A stretch of DNA of 52,879 bases from Rhizobium sp. Q54 (GCA_945907045.1 CAMDSH010000025.1:1-52879), one strand, 5' to 3'. Positions 1 to 8,866 are shown, counted from the stretch's first letter. Translations and numbers: made by a program. Notes: generated by a model from the sequence alone, not told the origin.

Positions 1-1047
1 CTCAATAGCAGCGCGACCATGGATACCAACTTCATGGGCCTGCTCGGCTACAAGCAGCTCAACATCAACGCGTCATCGACCACCGCCTGGGGCTCGACGC
101 GGCTGCGCGTTGCGCTCGCACTCGACAACACCGGTTCGATGGCCGACTCCGGCAAGATGACCGCGCTCAAGAGCGCGACCAAGACTCTGCTCACGCAGCT
201 CAAAAATGCCGCGGCCACTTCCGCCGACGTTTATGTGTCCATCATCCCCTTCAGCAAGGACGTCAACGTCGGTTCGTCCAATTACGCCGGCAACTGGATC
301 GATTGGTCAGATTGGAATGACGACAACGGCCACGACACGTCCACCACGACTTGCACGACAACAAAGACCGGCAAGAGTGGCAAGAGCACGAAGAAATGCT
401 CGACCACGACGACGTGGGTTCCGGACAACCACAATACGTGGAACGGCTGCATCACCGATCGCGATCAGAACTACGATCAGACCGTGACGGCGGCGAACCC
501 TGCCGACGCGAGCCTTGCCGATTCCGCGACTTCGACGCTCTATCCCGCCGAGCAATACGATTATTGCCCGGTGGCGATGATGGGCTTGAATAACAACTGG
601 ACCAATATGAACAGCCTCGTGGACCAGATGTATCCGAATGGCAATACCAATCAGCCGATCGGACTGGTTTGGGGCTGGCTCTCCTTGGTCGGCGGCGGAC
701 CGTTCACCGTTCCCGCAAAGGATGCGAACTACAAATATCAGGACATTATCATCCTGATGTCGGACGGCTTGAATACGGAAAATCGCTGGTCGACGAGCCA
801 GAGTTCGGTCGACAAGCGCATGTACGACTCATCCAAGAGCGGGGCTGGCACTTGCGCTAACATCAAAGCCACCGGCGTCACGATCTATACCATTCACGTG
901 AACACCAACGGCGATCCGACCTCGACCCTGCTGCAAAACTGCGCCAGCGGAACGGACAAGTTCTTCCTGGTGACATCGTCGAGCGGCATTGCCAGCGTGT
1001 TCAACACGATCGGCACCAACCTCACCAAGCTGCGCGTCGCCAAATAA
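1..1047 (+). CDS. TadG-like pilus assembly protein with VWA domain, 5' end outside window
   Basis: The reading frame is open from the first base of the window, so the true start lies upstream and only the C-terminal 348 or so residues are seen. The visible part begins with a short stretch typical of the region before the von Willebrand factor A fold in TadG proteins, then shows a metal-ion-dependent adhesion motif DNTGS (about residue 43 of the visible part) and a later LMSDG strand. A large polar insertion rich in Thr, Ser, Asp and Asn separates these. TadG-type proteins are envelope proteins of Flp/Tad pilus loci, anchored by an N-terminal membrane helix that would lie before this window. 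No other tad gene is visible, so the pilus role is inferred from family resemblance. A hairpin terminator follows at once. Confidence 0.75.
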   Translation, partial: LNSSATMDTNFMGLLGYKQLNINASSTTAWGSTRLRVALALDNTGSMADSGKMTALKSATKTLLTQLKNAAATSADVYVSIIPFSKDVNVGSSNYAGNWIDWSDWNDDNGHDTSTTTCTTTKTGKSGKSTKKCSTTTTWVPDNHNTWNGCITDRDQNYDQTVTAANPADASLADSATSTLYPAEQYDYCPVAMMGLNNNWTNMNSLVDQMYPNGNTNQPIGLVWGWLSLVGGGPFTVPAKDANYKYQDIIILMSDGLNTENRWSTSQSSVDKRMYDSSKSGAGTCANIKATGVTIYTIHVNTNGDPTSTLLQNCASGTDKFFLVTSSSGIASVFNTIGTNLTKLRVAK

Positions 1048-1072
1048 TTCAAAGGCGCCCAGCCGCAAGCAA

Positions 1073-1106
1073 AAAGCCCGGCCTAACCAGCCGGGCTTTA
1101 TTTTTT
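1073..1106. terminator. Bidirectional rho-independent terminator
   Basis: A perfect 10-bp inverted repeat (AAAGCCCGGC at 1073-1082, GCCGGGCTTT at 1090-1099) with a 7-base loop is followed by a T-rich tract on the plus strand and preceded by an A tract that serves the minus strand. It lies between the convergent VWA gene and phasin gene and can end both transcripts. Confidence 0.88.
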
Positions 1107-1132
1107 CTGACGCAACGCGACTAAAGCGAAGC

Positions 1133-1462
1133 TTACTTAGCCTTCGCGATCATCGTCTCGAACGGCTTGTAGCTTTCCTTGGCGAGATCGGCATAAAGCT
1201 CGCCGATCTTGGTCGCCTCGGCGACAAAGCCTTCGTAGGCGGTCTTGGCGAAGTCGGTCTGCACTTCGATCGCCTTGTCGAGTGACTTCACGCCGAAGAG
1301 CTTCTCGAGAGCGGCGCTGCCGTCCTCAAACGCCTTCTTCGAGTAGTCGGCCACTTCGGTCGCAATCGCTTGCGAGGCCTTGGAAACCGCACCGAACGAT
1401 TTCATGGCGATGTCGGCGCTCTCTTTGCCGGCCAGTTGCATATCTTCGAAATTCTTGACCAT
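1133..1462 (-). CDS. Phasin family protein
   Basis: A 109-residue, largely helical protein with the amphipathic, Ala/Lys/Glu-rich pattern of the phasin family (ADIAMKSFGAVSKASQAIA, then ADYSKKAFEDG and LDKAIEVQTDFAKTAYEGFV). Phasins coat polyhydroxyalkanoate granules and control their size and number in the cytoplasm. The start at 1462 (MVKNFEDMQ) is chosen because GGAAGGGA sits 5 to 12 bases before it; an upstream in-frame start at 1498 would add 12 basic residues that look untranslated. A long perfect palindrome of PhaR type lies 87 bases upstream, which supports regulation by polymer supply. The gene ends at the shared terminator. No other PHA gene is in the window. Confidence 0.88.
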   Translation of the reverse strand: MVKNFEDMQLAGKESADIAMKSFGAVSKASQAIATEVADYSKKAFEDGSAALEKLFGVKSLDKAIEVQTDFAKTAYEGFVAEATKIGELYADLAKESYKPFETMIAKAK

Positions 1463-1548
1463 TTTGATCCCTTCCCGGCCACCGCGGCGCGGAGGCACTT
1501 AGACTGTTCGCATCGACCCGGCATTCACATCCGGGAACAGTAACCTTT

Positions 1549-1595
1549 ATATCGCACTGCACCATAAAGTCAACGAATATGTTGCAGTGCGATAT
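1549..1595. promoter_or_regulatory. 13-bp perfect inverted repeat, candidate PhaR operator for the phasin gene
   Basis: ATATCGCACTGCA (1549-1561) and TGCAGTGCGATAT (1583-1595) are exact reverse complements separated by 21 bases. PhaR repressors of PHA metabolism are known to bind TGC/GCA-rich palindromes before phasin genes; the arms fit that type, but assignment to PhaR is inference. The arm centres are about 34 bases apart, roughly three helical turns, so two dimers or one tetramer could bind. The phasin start lies 87 bases away on the minus strand; the site could also touch the divergent carboxypeptidase gene, 229 bases away. It is the main recognisable element in the 361 bases between these two genes. 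Confidence 0.6.
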
Positions 1596-1784
1596 TTGTT
1601 AAAAAAACCAAGCATTTGCTTAACTTTTTGGCAACCGCGCTAACCTACGGTCGGGGTTTATGCCGTCGCCGAGACGGTTGTCCGATGGTGGGCGTAGCTG
1701 AGTAGCGGATGCCGATTTCCCTTGTACGGAAGCCGTGAAAATCCCCTCCGCGAAGTTCTCCTCGGGTAGAAGTTTTGGGGAGCA

Positions 1785-1804
1785 GGCAGCTCCGTCGAGC
1801 TGCC
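1785..1804 (+). other. Hairpin in the leader of the carboxypeptidase gene
   Basis: GGCAGCTC (1785-1792) pairs perfectly with GAGCTGCC (1797-1804) around a CGTC tetraloop. It ends 19 bases before the ATG at 1824 and just before the ribosome binding site GGGGAAG. There is no T tract, so it is not a standard terminator. A role in mRNA stability or translation is only a guess. Confidence 0.45.
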
Positions 1805-1823
1805 CAATGTGTGCGGGGAAGCG

Positions 1824-3410
1824 ATGTTACGCGTGCGTGTCCGGCGCGGGCTCGGCTGGGGGGCTTTGAGTCTCGCCACCATCGCAGCTGCAAGCGCGCT
1901 CGCGAGCGCTGCCGCCGAAGCGCGGCCCCGCTATCGTCCCGACTACCAGCCCTCTTACGCATCCATCGTGGTGGACGCCAATTCCGGCGCGGTGCTGCAA
2001 TCGACCAATCCCGACAGCCAGCGTCACCCCGCCTCGCTCGCCAAAATCATGACGCTGTATTTGCTGTTCGAGCGGCTGGAAACCGGCAAGCTCAAGCTCA
2101 ACAGCGAACTGAAAGTTTCTCCGCACGCCGCATCGATGGCGCCTTCCAAGCTCGCGCTCAAGCCGGGCGAGACCATCGCGGTGGAGACGGCCATCAAGGC
2201 GATCGTGACAAAATCAGCTAACGACGTTGCGGTGGTAATCGCCGAAGCGGTTGCCGGCGACGAAGACGAATTCGCCAAGGCGATGACGCGCAAGGCGCGC
2301 TCGCTCGGCATGAAGAATACGCTCTATCGCAACGCCTCAGGGCTGCCGGACGACCAGCAGGTGACCACCGCGCGCGATCAGGCGCTGCTCGGGCGCGCCA
2401 TTCAGGATCGCTTCCCGCGCTACTACCGCTACTTCTCCACCCTCGCCTTCCAGTACCGCGGCAAGTCGATGCGCAACCACAACATGCTGCTCGGCAGCAT
2501 CGAAGGCGTCGACGGCATCAAGACCGGCTACACGCACTCCTCCGGATTCAACCTCGTCAGCTCGGTGCGGCGCGGCAAGCGTCACATCGTGGCGGCGGTG
2601 TTCGGCGGCAAAACCGCGCGCGCGCGCGATGTCCGCATGGTTTCGCTGATCGAGGAATATCTCGGCCGCGCCACGGTCAAACGCACCGTTCCGGCCGTCC
2701 TTGAGGCCGTGGAGCCGCCAGCACCGGCTGAAGCGCCGCGCACCAGCCAGGTGACGGAGCCGCCGCGGACTACTCAAGCCGAGCCAAATACGACGCAGAG
2801 CGTTGCGCCTGTAAAATCCCTAGCCGCCGTGAAAGTCGGCTCGACCGACCCGATCAAGCCAAATCTGGTCAAGACCGTCACCGTGACGACCACCAGCACA
2901 AAGACCGCCGCGCTGGCGCAATTGCCCAGCCCGCACGACTCCGCCACGTCCAATAAGGTCACGCTCCCCGCGCCCAGACCGGAATACAAATCCGACGCCA
3001 AATTCGAACCGAAACCCGACAGCCTTCCGCCCCCGCCTGCCGGCGCGCGGCCGGGCGTGCTCGGCGTGCTGCCGATCCATATCGCGTCGGCTTCCGACAA
3101 CATGCCGGCGCCAGCCGCCGTTGCCGCGGCTGCACCAACGGCACCGGCTGCGGCTTCGCGCACGCGCGGCGGCTGGATGATTCAGGTTGGCGCCTTGGAA
3201 AATGAATCTGAGGCCAAGCAGCGCCTCGATCAGGCGCGCAGCAGCGCGAAAAGTCTTCTCGGCGAGGCTGAGCCTTTCACCGAGACGGTGGCGAAAGGCA
3301 CGAAGACTCTCTACCGCGCCCGTTTCGGCGGGCTAACCGAAACCCAGGCGGAAGCTGCCTGCAAGCAACTCAAGCACAGCAATATCGTGTGCATGCCTCT
3401 AAAGAATTAG
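1824..3410 (+). CDS. D-alanyl-D-alanine carboxypeptidase (S11, PBP5-like) with C-terminal SPOR domain
   Basis: A 528-residue secreted penicillin-binding protein. After a signal peptide (about residues 1-34, ending near AAAEA) comes the S11 serine peptidase domain with all three active-site motifs: SLAK (nucleophile about Ser71), SAN, and KTG in GIKTGYT. It trims the terminal D-Ala from peptidoglycan pentapeptides in the periplasm. A Pro/Ala/Thr-rich linker of roughly 170 residues leads to a C-terminal SPOR domain (from GGWMIQVGAL), a fold that binds denuded glycan at the division septum. The ATG at 1824 has GGGGAAG ahead of it; a GTG at 1809 in the same frame lacks such support. The linker-SPOR architecture is common in Hyphomicrobiales and points to action at the septum. 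Confidence 0.93.
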   Translation: MLRVRVRRGLGWGALSLATIAAASALASAAAEARPRYRPDYQPSYASIVVDANSGAVLQSTNPDSQRHPASLAKIMTLYLLFERLETGKLKLNSELKVSPHAASMAPSKLALKPGETIAVETAIKAIVTKSANDVAVVIAEAVAGDEDEFAKAMTRKARSLGMKNTLYRNASGLPDDQQVTTARDQALLGRAIQDRFPRYYRYFSTLAFQYRGKSMRNHNMLLGSIEGVDGIKTGYTHSSGFNLVSSVRRGKRHIVAAVFGGKTARARDVRMVSLIEEYLGRATVKRTVPAVLEAVEPPAPAEAPRTSQVTEPPRTTQAEPNTTQSVAPVKSLAAVKVGSTDPIKPNLVKTVTVTTTSTKTAALAQLPSPHDSATSNKVTLPAPRPEYKSDAKFEPKPDSLPPPPAGARPGVLGVLPIHIASASDNMPAPAAVAAAAPTAPAAASRTRGGWMIQVGALENESEAKQRLDQARSSAKSLLGEAEPFTETVAKGTKTLYRARFGGLTETQAEAACKQLKHSNIVCMPLKN

Positions 3411-3482
3411 AGGCAGCCAAGAAAACTACGTAAGGGCATCTAACAGAACTCAGGAGCCGCTGATGGTCATTTTTGGAGTACC

Positions 3483-4184
3483 TCAGCGATGGCGGCGAAG
3501 AAGAACCTCTTTGGCTTCGTTGACACGAGCCGCGAGATAGGTCGACCCCCCTTGATCGGGGTGCAGTTTCTTCATCAGGCTCCGGTGAGCGCGGGAGATG
3601 TCCTCGGGCGTCGCCCCCGGCTCAATGCCAAGGAGCTGATAGGCTTCCTGTTCCGTCATTTTGCCGCTGCTCGCAGCAGCCCGCCCCGCTGCCGCGTCAC
3701 CTTGCGCGTGTTCACTCCAGGCGGGATCCCGGCGGTCAAGATACGCCACCAGTAGCGCGCGGCTTTCCTCGTCGATCTCGGAGAGCAGGCGCGCCAGCGT
3801 TTGCACGTCGATGGCGTCGAGCACCATGCCCTCGTAACGGCCCGCCAGAATGCGACCGTGCATGGCGCCGGTATCGTGGTCCAGTTCCATTTCGACGAAG
3901 GCCGAGCGCACGCGCGATACCTGCCCCGTGCTTTTCTGCGTGCGCGGGCCAAAGCCCGCGGGTCCAAAGGGAAGCCATCCCAGCAGGCCAAGACCCGCAG
4001 CTCCCAGCGGCACTGCAAGCCCGATCTGCCCCCGCATAAAAAGAAACGCCGCAGCGCCGATGGCAAGCAGCCCGCCGCTGGCTTTCAAAATGCGCGCAAC
4101 GATTTTCGGATTGGCCTTGGAGAGTTTACCAAGCACCCACAGGCCGAACAGCAGGACCAGCGCACCGATGACGAGAGTGGCCAT
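3483..4184 (-). CDS. Membrane-anchored DnaJ-domain protein
   Basis: A 233-residue protein with two N-terminal hydrophobic segments (about residues 1-18 and 35-70) and a C-terminal J domain (about residues 173-233). The J domain carries the HPD tripeptide in KKLHPDQGG, required in this family to stimulate the ATPase of DnaK-type Hsp70s, and begins with the usual EAYQLLGIEPGAT pattern. It is therefore likely an inner-membrane co-chaperone that recruits DnaK to a client. The middle region (about 85-160) matches nothing I recognise. It starts 3 bases after the stop of the VWA gene upstream, so the two are surely co-transcribed; the VWA protein is a plausible partner. Confidence 0.85.
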   Translation of the reverse strand: MATLVIGALVLLFGLWVLGKLSKANPKIVARILKASGGLLAIGAAAFLFMRGQIGLAVPLGAAGLGLLGWLPFGPAGFGPRTQKSTGQVSRVRSAFVEMELDHDTGAMHGRILAGRYEGMVLDAIDVQTLARLLSEIDEESRALLVAYLDRRDPAWSEHAQGDAAAGRAAASSGKMTEQEAYQLLGIEPGATPEDISRAHRSLMKKLHPDQGGSTYLAARVNEAKEVLLRRHR

Positions 4185-4187
4185 GGT

Positions 4188-4913
4188 CTATCTCAACTGC
4201 GCGAGCAGCTTTTGCGCCGCGCTGCCCTGGCGTCCGGAGAGATTCTTGAGCGCCTTCATGCCGCCAGCGGCATAGGCCGCGACCGCGCGCAACAGTTCGC
4301 CGAGTTCATGCGCCGCGCCGGTGTCGAAGCGGCAATAGGCGCCCTTGGTAAGGCGAGCAATCTCACGATAAGCATTTTCTGCAACGTCGTCGCCGCCTTC
4401 CTGGAACATAAAGACCGGGATGCCGAGCAGGCCCAGTTTCCCCGCCGCCGCGCATAGATCGTCGATCGGTTCTTCCATCGCATCGCCGACGAAAACCAGC
4501 GCCTGCACTTTTTGCTTGGCGCTCTCGTTCTGGGCGTGGCTCAAGACCTTGCCGATCTGCGTGTGGCCGCCGCGGCAATCGATGCGCGACATCAATTCTG
4601 CGAGCTTTTCGCTCTGCGAGACCCAGCCCGAGGCGCGGCATTCGTTTAGCCCGCGAAAATACAGCAACTGAATGTCGAGCCCGCCGGCGGCGGCGGCCTC
4701 GCGGAACATCTCGGCCTGCAGCACGCAGGCGCTGTCCCAGGTCGGTTGCCGGCTCATGGTGGCGTCGAGCGCGAAAACCAGCCGCCCGCGCTGGCCGCTC
4801 GCCGTCGCAGGGGGGAGCGAGCGCACGCGCTCCAGGAACGCGGCGACTTCGGGGCGCGTCACTTGCGCGTCGCGTTTGGTGGTGGGCGCCGGTGTTTCCC
4901 GGTCTTTGGTCAT
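4188..4913 (-). CDS. VWA domain-containing protein
   Basis: A 241-residue soluble protein made mostly of one von Willebrand factor A fold. The metal-binding motif is DATMS (a DxTxS variant of DxSxS) in LVFALDATMSRQ near residue 50; the later strand VQALVFVGDAMEE supplies the usual acidic residue. There is no signal peptide or membrane segment, so it acts in the cytoplasm. VWA folds of this kind mediate protein contacts, often with AAA ATPases or chaperones; none is adjacent here, but the J-domain gene follows 3 bases downstream. The start has no close alternative. The exact role is unknown. Confidence 0.8.
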   Translation of the reverse strand: MTKDRETPAPTTKRDAQVTRPEVAAFLERVRSLPPATASGQRGRLVFALDATMSRQPTWDSACVLQAEMFREAAAAGGLDIQLLYFRGLNECRASGWVSQSEKLAELMSRIDCRGGHTQIGKVLSHAQNESAKQKVQALVFVGDAMEEPIDDLCAAAGKLGLLGIPVFMFQEGGDDVAENAYREIARLTKGAYCRFDTGAAHELGELLRAVAAYAAGGMKALKNLSGRQGSAAQKLLAQLR

Positions 4914-5001
4914 CGAAGCCCCTTCAGGCAGCGGTTATCCGCCCACTATAACGTGGCTGCGGCTTGTGCGCGGCGCAATGGGGATAAAGACGCAACCGGC
5001 G

Positions 5002-5922
5002 TCAGGCGATGACGTCGTGGACCTGCAGCGGCTGGTCCATCACCGAATACCATTCGGCGCGGGCAGCAGCCCTTCGTTTGCCGGTCTCGGAGAGCGGCAG
5101 ATTGAGCGTATTGAGAAGCGCGATGACTTCCTCGCGCGCCGTGACGTGCGACAAATTCGGCTGCGTGCCGAGCACGGTTTCGTCGAGATCGTCCAGCGCG
5201 GTGAGGCCGCGCGGGAAGAATTCGCGATAGACCACGCGCTCGGCGAACCCATCGACCGAGCGGAAGCCCATGCGCTTGGAGAGTTCGGTCAGCCCCTCGC
5301 CGACCAGCTTTTTATTTCGTGAAGTGAGCGTCGCCAGACGATTGCGCACCACCACCCAATCGGTCAGGCAACCGTCGACCAGACGGCGCTGACGGCGCGC
5401 TTCGCGCACCATTTCGGAATAATGGCTCTCGCGCGTCACCGTGAAATTGGTCGCGTCGATGTGGCCGAGCACGTCGAAATCGAGAAAGCTGTCGTTGAGC
5501 GGCGTGACCAGCGTGTCGGCCATCGAATGCGCGAGCCGCATCAAATAAGTGTCGTTGCCGGGCGTGTCGATCACGACGACATCGTGCGAGTGCTCGACCG
5601 CGGCGATCGCGGCGGAGAACGCGGCGAATTCTTTTGCTTCGTTCGCGTCGAGCGAAGAGCTTTCGCCGCGCGTCACGCAGTAATGCGTCGGGAGTTCGAG
5701 CTTGACGCGCGCGCGTTCGCCCCATGCGCGGCGGTTCTCGATGTAATGGGTGAAGCTTTTTTGCCGGCCGTCGAGATCGATCGTCGCGACGCGCTGTCCG
5801 GCCTTCATCAGCGCCACGGCGATGTGGAGCGCGGTGGTCGATTTGCCCGAGCCGCCCTTCTCGTTGCCGAGCACGACGACGTGAGCCGACAGTTGTTTTT
5901 CGTTGAGCGTGTTGAGCGACAT
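5002..5922 (-). CDS. mipZ: MipZ-like division-plane positioning ATPase (ParA/MinD family)
   Basis: A 306-residue ATPase with the deviant Walker A box KGGSGKST (residues 22-29), the Walker A' aspartate in VATIDLDGRQKS and the Walker B strand VVVIDTPGND. The segment IDLDGRQKSFTHYIENR is characteristic of MipZ rather than of plasmid ParA or MinD. In Caulobacter MipZ forms a bipolar gradient through ParB at the origins and inhibits FtsZ away from midcell. The gene stands alone, as usual for mipZ, and is divergent from panC with about 175 bases between. Length and motif order fit the family. The assignment rests on recognition of the motif context. Confidence 0.88.
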   Translation of the reverse strand: MSLNTLNEKQLSAHVVVLGNEKGGSGKSTTALHIAVALMKAGQRVATIDLDGRQKSFTHYIENRRAWGERARVKLELPTHYCVTRGESSSLDANEAKEFAAFSAAIAAVEHSHDVVVIDTPGNDTYLMRLAHSMADTLVTPLNDSFLDFDVLGHIDATNFTVTRESHYSEMVREARRQRRLVDGCLTDWVVVRNRLATLTSRNKKLVGEGLTELSKRMGFRSVDGFAERVVYREFFPRGLTALDDLDETVLGTQPNLSHVTAREEVIALLNTLNLPLSETGKRRAAARAEWYSVMDQPLQVHDVIA

Positions 5923-6097
5923 GCCCGCTTAACCTTCCAAGCGGTAATTCTCTATGTTTTACGGGCGGTTGGTCAAGGTTAAGCGGGTTTAATCATGAAT
6001 CCTGGCGTGGCAGGCAAGCCCCCGCTTTGCTAGGTAATAGCGGGGTTTTGCGACAATCCCCGGACAAGAATATTGCCGCCGGCAGGAACATCGCAAA

Positions 6098-6949
6098 ATG
6101 GCGCGACGATTACGGGTAATGCGAACGGTTCCGGCGCTGCGCCGCGCCGTGGAACTTTTCCGTAAAAAACGCGAGACGATTGCGTTGGTACCCACGATGG
6201 GTGCGCTGCATGCCGGGCATCTTGAGCTGGTGCGGCAGGCCCGCCGCCGCGCAGAACGCGTGGTGGTGTCGATATTCGTTAATCCGGCTCAGTTCGCGCC
6301 GCACGAGGACTTTGGAACTTATCCGCGCACTTGGGGCTCTGACATCAAGGCGCTTAACGACGCCAAGGTGGAACTCGTCTGGGCGCCCTCCGCGCAGGTG
6401 ATGTACCCGGAAGGCTTCGCCACTCGCATCGCGCCGGAGGGCCCAGCGAAAGCGGGGCTGGAAGATAAATTCCGCCCGCATTTTTTTGGCGGTGTCGCGA
6501 CCGTGGTGGCCAAGCTGTTCACGCAATGCCGGCCGGACTTCGCGATGTTCGGGCAAAAGGACTACCAGCAGTTGCGTGTCGTCACGCAGATGGCCAAGGA
6601 TCTCGATTTGGCTGTGAAGGTGATCGGCGTGCCGACGCTGCGCGAGAAAGACGGCCTCGCCCTCTCCTCGCGCAATGTCTATCTCTCGGCTGGCGAGCGC
6701 GCGAACGCGCCGTTGCTGCATCGCGTGCTGAAGGCGAGCGCCGAGCGCATCAAGAAAGACGAGAAGATCGAGGACGTGCTGGACGTTGGACGGCGGCAAA
6801 TCGATCTTTCCGGTTTCACGCTCGACTATTTCGAAGCCCGTCACGCCGAAACGCTTGCGCCGATTGCGTCACGCAAAGACGGCCCGGTGCGATTGCTGGT
6901 CGCGGCCAGGATCGGCAAGACCCGGCTGATCGACAATATCGGCGTGTGA
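6098..6949 (+). CDS. panC: Pantothenate synthetase
   Basis: A 283-residue enzyme that joins pantoate and beta-alanine with ATP to give pantothenate, the coenzyme A precursor. Family signatures are in order: [11 protein letters not shown] (the HxGH nucleotide-binding motif, about residues 36-46), [19 protein letters not shown], and the KMSKS-like loop with ALSSRN. Length is normal. The ATG at 6098 has AGGA 10 bases before it; an internal ATG at 6119 would remove seven residues and is possible. panB is not in the window. The HD-GYP gene follows in the same direction after about 110 bases and may be independent. Confidence 0.95.
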   Translation: MARRLRVMRTVPALRRAVELFRKKRETIALVPTMGALHAGHLELVRQARRRAERVVVSIFVNPAQFAPHEDFGTYPRTWGSDIKALNDAKVELVWAPSAQVMYPEGFATRIAPEGPAKAGLEDKFRPHFFGGVATVVAKLFTQCRPDFAMFGQKDYQQLRVVTQMAKDLDLAVKVIGVPTLREKDGLALSSRNVYLSAGERANAPLLHRVLKASAERIKKDEKIEDVLDVGRRQIDLSGFTLDYFEARHAETLAPIASRKDGPVRLLVAARIGKTRLIDNIGV

Positions 6950-7060
6950 TGCCGCACGCCCGTGTGGCGCTGCTACCCGCTTACCGTTCCGGTTACACCA
7001 AGCATTAAGCAGAGCCGTGGTTACCTCGGCGCTCCATTTCCCCCGTTGGAAAGCTTTCCC

Positions 7061-8431
7061 GTGACCGCAATCCGCGACGAAAACATGCAGGAAATTCGTC
7101 TGGCCGAACTGCTCGGCGCGCTCAGTTATGCGCTCGATCTGGTGGAAGGCCAGCCGGCGGGACATTGCGTGCGCTGCTGCTGGATCGGGATTCACATCGG
7201 CCGCGAGATCGGCCTGAGCGAGCCGGAAATCTGGGAGCTGTATTACACGCTGCTGCTCAAGGACCTCGGCTGCAGCAGCAACGCCGCGCGCATCTGCCAG
7301 CTTTATCTCACCGACGATCTCACCTTCAAACGCGACTTCAAGGAAGTCGATGGCAGCCTGCCGCAGGCGCTGCGTTTCGTGCTCAGCCACACCGGGCTGA
7401 AAGCAGGGTTTGCCGAGCGCGTGCGCAGCATCATCAATGTGTGTCAGACGATCGGCACCGCGCCGCAGGAACTGGTCGAGACGCGCTGCCACCGTGGCGC
7501 GGAGATCGCGCGCATGATGCATTTTTCCGAAGCGGTCGCGCAGGGAATTCAAAATCTCGACGAGCATTGGGACGGCAACGGCCTCCCCACCCGCGCGCGC
7601 GGAGAGGATATCCCGGTTTATTCGCGCATAGCGCTCATGGCGCAGGTGATCGACGTATTTCACACCAGCAGCGGCGTCGAAGCCGCGCGGCGTGAAATCT
7701 CGCACCGCTCCGGCGTCTGGTTCGATCCGAAGGTCGTTGAGGCTTTCGAGCGCGTCGCATCGCGGCAGAAGTTCTGGGACACGCTGCGCTCGGACAACCT
7801 GCAAGAGGAGCTTTACGCACTCGAGCCCGCGCAGGAGACAAAAACCGTCGATGAAGATTTTCTCGACGATATCGCGGCGGCCTTTGCGAAAGTGGTCGAC
7901 TCCAAAAGCCCCTACACCAGCGGCCATAGCGAACGCGTCACGCTGTTCACGGACATGATCGCAGAGAAGATGGAATTTTCAGCTGAGCGCCGCCGCTGGC
8001 TCAAGCGCGCGGCGCTGCTGCACGACATTGGCAAGCTTGGAGTGAGTAATTGCGTTCTCGACAAGCCCGGCAAGCTCGATCCGGACGAATGGGCGGCTGT
8101 GCAGATGCACGCGGCTTATTCGGAACAAATCCTCTCGCGCATCACGGCGTTTCGCGATCTGGCGCCCATCGCCGCCGCGCACCATGAGCGGCTCGACGGC
8201 AAGGGCTATCCGCGCGGGCTCAAGGACGATCAGATCGTGCTGGAAACGCGCATCATCACCACGGCGGATATTTTCGACGCGCTCACCGCCGACCGGCCCT
8301 ATCGCAAGGCCATGCCGGTGTCGAAAGCATTGGCGATCATGTCAGAGATGATCGGCACTCAGGTGGATGCGGATTGTTTTGCCGCGCTGCGCCGGGCGAT
8401 GGCCGCGCTCGATAAAACGCTCGCCGCCTAA
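7061..8431 (+). CDS. HD-GYP family protein with a second, degenerate HD-GYP half
   Basis: The C-terminal half is a classical HD-GYP phosphodiesterase domain: ALLHDIGKLGVSN and, further on, HHERLDGKGYPRG, followed by ITTADIFDALTADRPYR. Such domains hydrolyse c-di-GMP. The N-terminal half copies the same layout in decayed form: LLLKDLGCSSNA in place of the HD box (His replaced by Lys) and EHWDGNGLP in place of HHERxDGxGYP, then YSRIALMAQVIDVF. It therefore looks like an internal duplication whose first copy lost its metal ligands and may be regulatory. I place the start at GTG 7061 because GGAAAG lies 7 bases before it; ATG 7085 is the alternative. There is no sensor domain or membrane segment. 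The 3' end overlaps the convergent DUF1489 gene by 4 bases. Confidence 0.85.
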   Translation: MTAIRDENMQEIRLAELLGALSYALDLVEGQPAGHCVRCCWIGIHIGREIGLSEPEIWELYYTLLLKDLGCSSNAARICQLYLTDDLTFKRDFKEVDGSLPQALRFVLSHTGLKAGFAERVRSIINVCQTIGTAPQELVETRCHRGAEIARMMHFSEAVAQGIQNLDEHWDGNGLPTRARGEDIPVYSRIALMAQVIDVFHTSSGVEAARREISHRSGVWFDPKVVEAFERVASRQKFWDTLRSDNLQEELYALEPAQETKTVDEDFLDDIAAAFAKVVDSKSPYTSGHSERVTLFTDMIAEKMEFSAERRRWLKRAALLHDIGKLGVSNCVLDKPGKLDPDEWAAVQMHAAYSEQILSRITAFRDLAPIAAAHHERLDGKGYPRGLKDDQIVLETRIITTADIFDALTADRPYRKAMPVSKALAIMSEMIGTQVDADCFAALRRAMAALDKTLAA

Positions 8432-8865
8432 AGCAGCCCCAGCTCGCGCAATTCACGCCGCAGCGGTTCCGGCATCTTGGCGGCGCCGGGCGCGGCACGC
8501 GAGAGATCGCGCGGGGCGTCCTTCGCATTGAGATAGCGCCAGCCCTGAAAGGCGCGGAACGGGCGCGGCTCGACCAGTATGCATTTGGGGTCGAGGACCA
8601 GACGGCAGCGGCCAATGCCTTCCTTGTCAACGAACGGGCGGATGTCGAGAATTTTCTCCCGGCACATGATCTCGCCCTTGATCACCCAAAAAATCGAGCC
8701 GCCGTCGAGCAGTTCGTCCGCGCGCTTCGGCACCATGCGCGTTGTATGAATGCGCTCGGGCTTCTTGCCGCGCTTTTTCTGCGCCTTCATCTTCAGCTTG
8801 ATCCAGTCTTCCAGGTCCTGCACCGAGTCGGTGCCGACGGAAAGCTTGAGGAGATGCAGCGGCAT
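8428..8865 (-). CDS. DUF1489 family protein
   Basis: A 145-residue protein recognised as DUF1489 from its start MPLHLLKLSVGTDSVQDLEDW and the block RMVPKRADELLDGGSIFWVIKG with the following REKILDIRPF. The family is confined largely to Alphaproteobacteria and has no assigned function. It is soluble, rather basic in the first half, with a conserved tail LRRELRELGLL. The gene starts one base after the stop of mccA, so it is translated from the same message, although the functional tie to leucine breakdown is unproven. Confidence 0.82.
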   Translation of the reverse strand: MPLHLLKLSVGTDSVQDLEDWIKLKMKAQKKRGKKPERIHTTRMVPKRADELLDGGSIFWVIKGEIMCREKILDIRPFVDKEGIGRCRLVLDPKCILVEPRPFRAFQGWRYLNAKDAPRDLSRAAPGAAKMPEPLRRELRELGLL

Positions 8866-8866
8866 T

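Noticed and set aside
1537..1557. GGAAC element before the carboxypeptidase gene as an EcfG promoter
   Set aside because: At 16-17 bases downstream the sequence reads CACT, not CGTT.
6869..7927. 352-codon minus-strand frame opposite panC and the HD-GYP gene
   Set aside because: It is antisense to genes with complete motifs and lacks any domain of its own.
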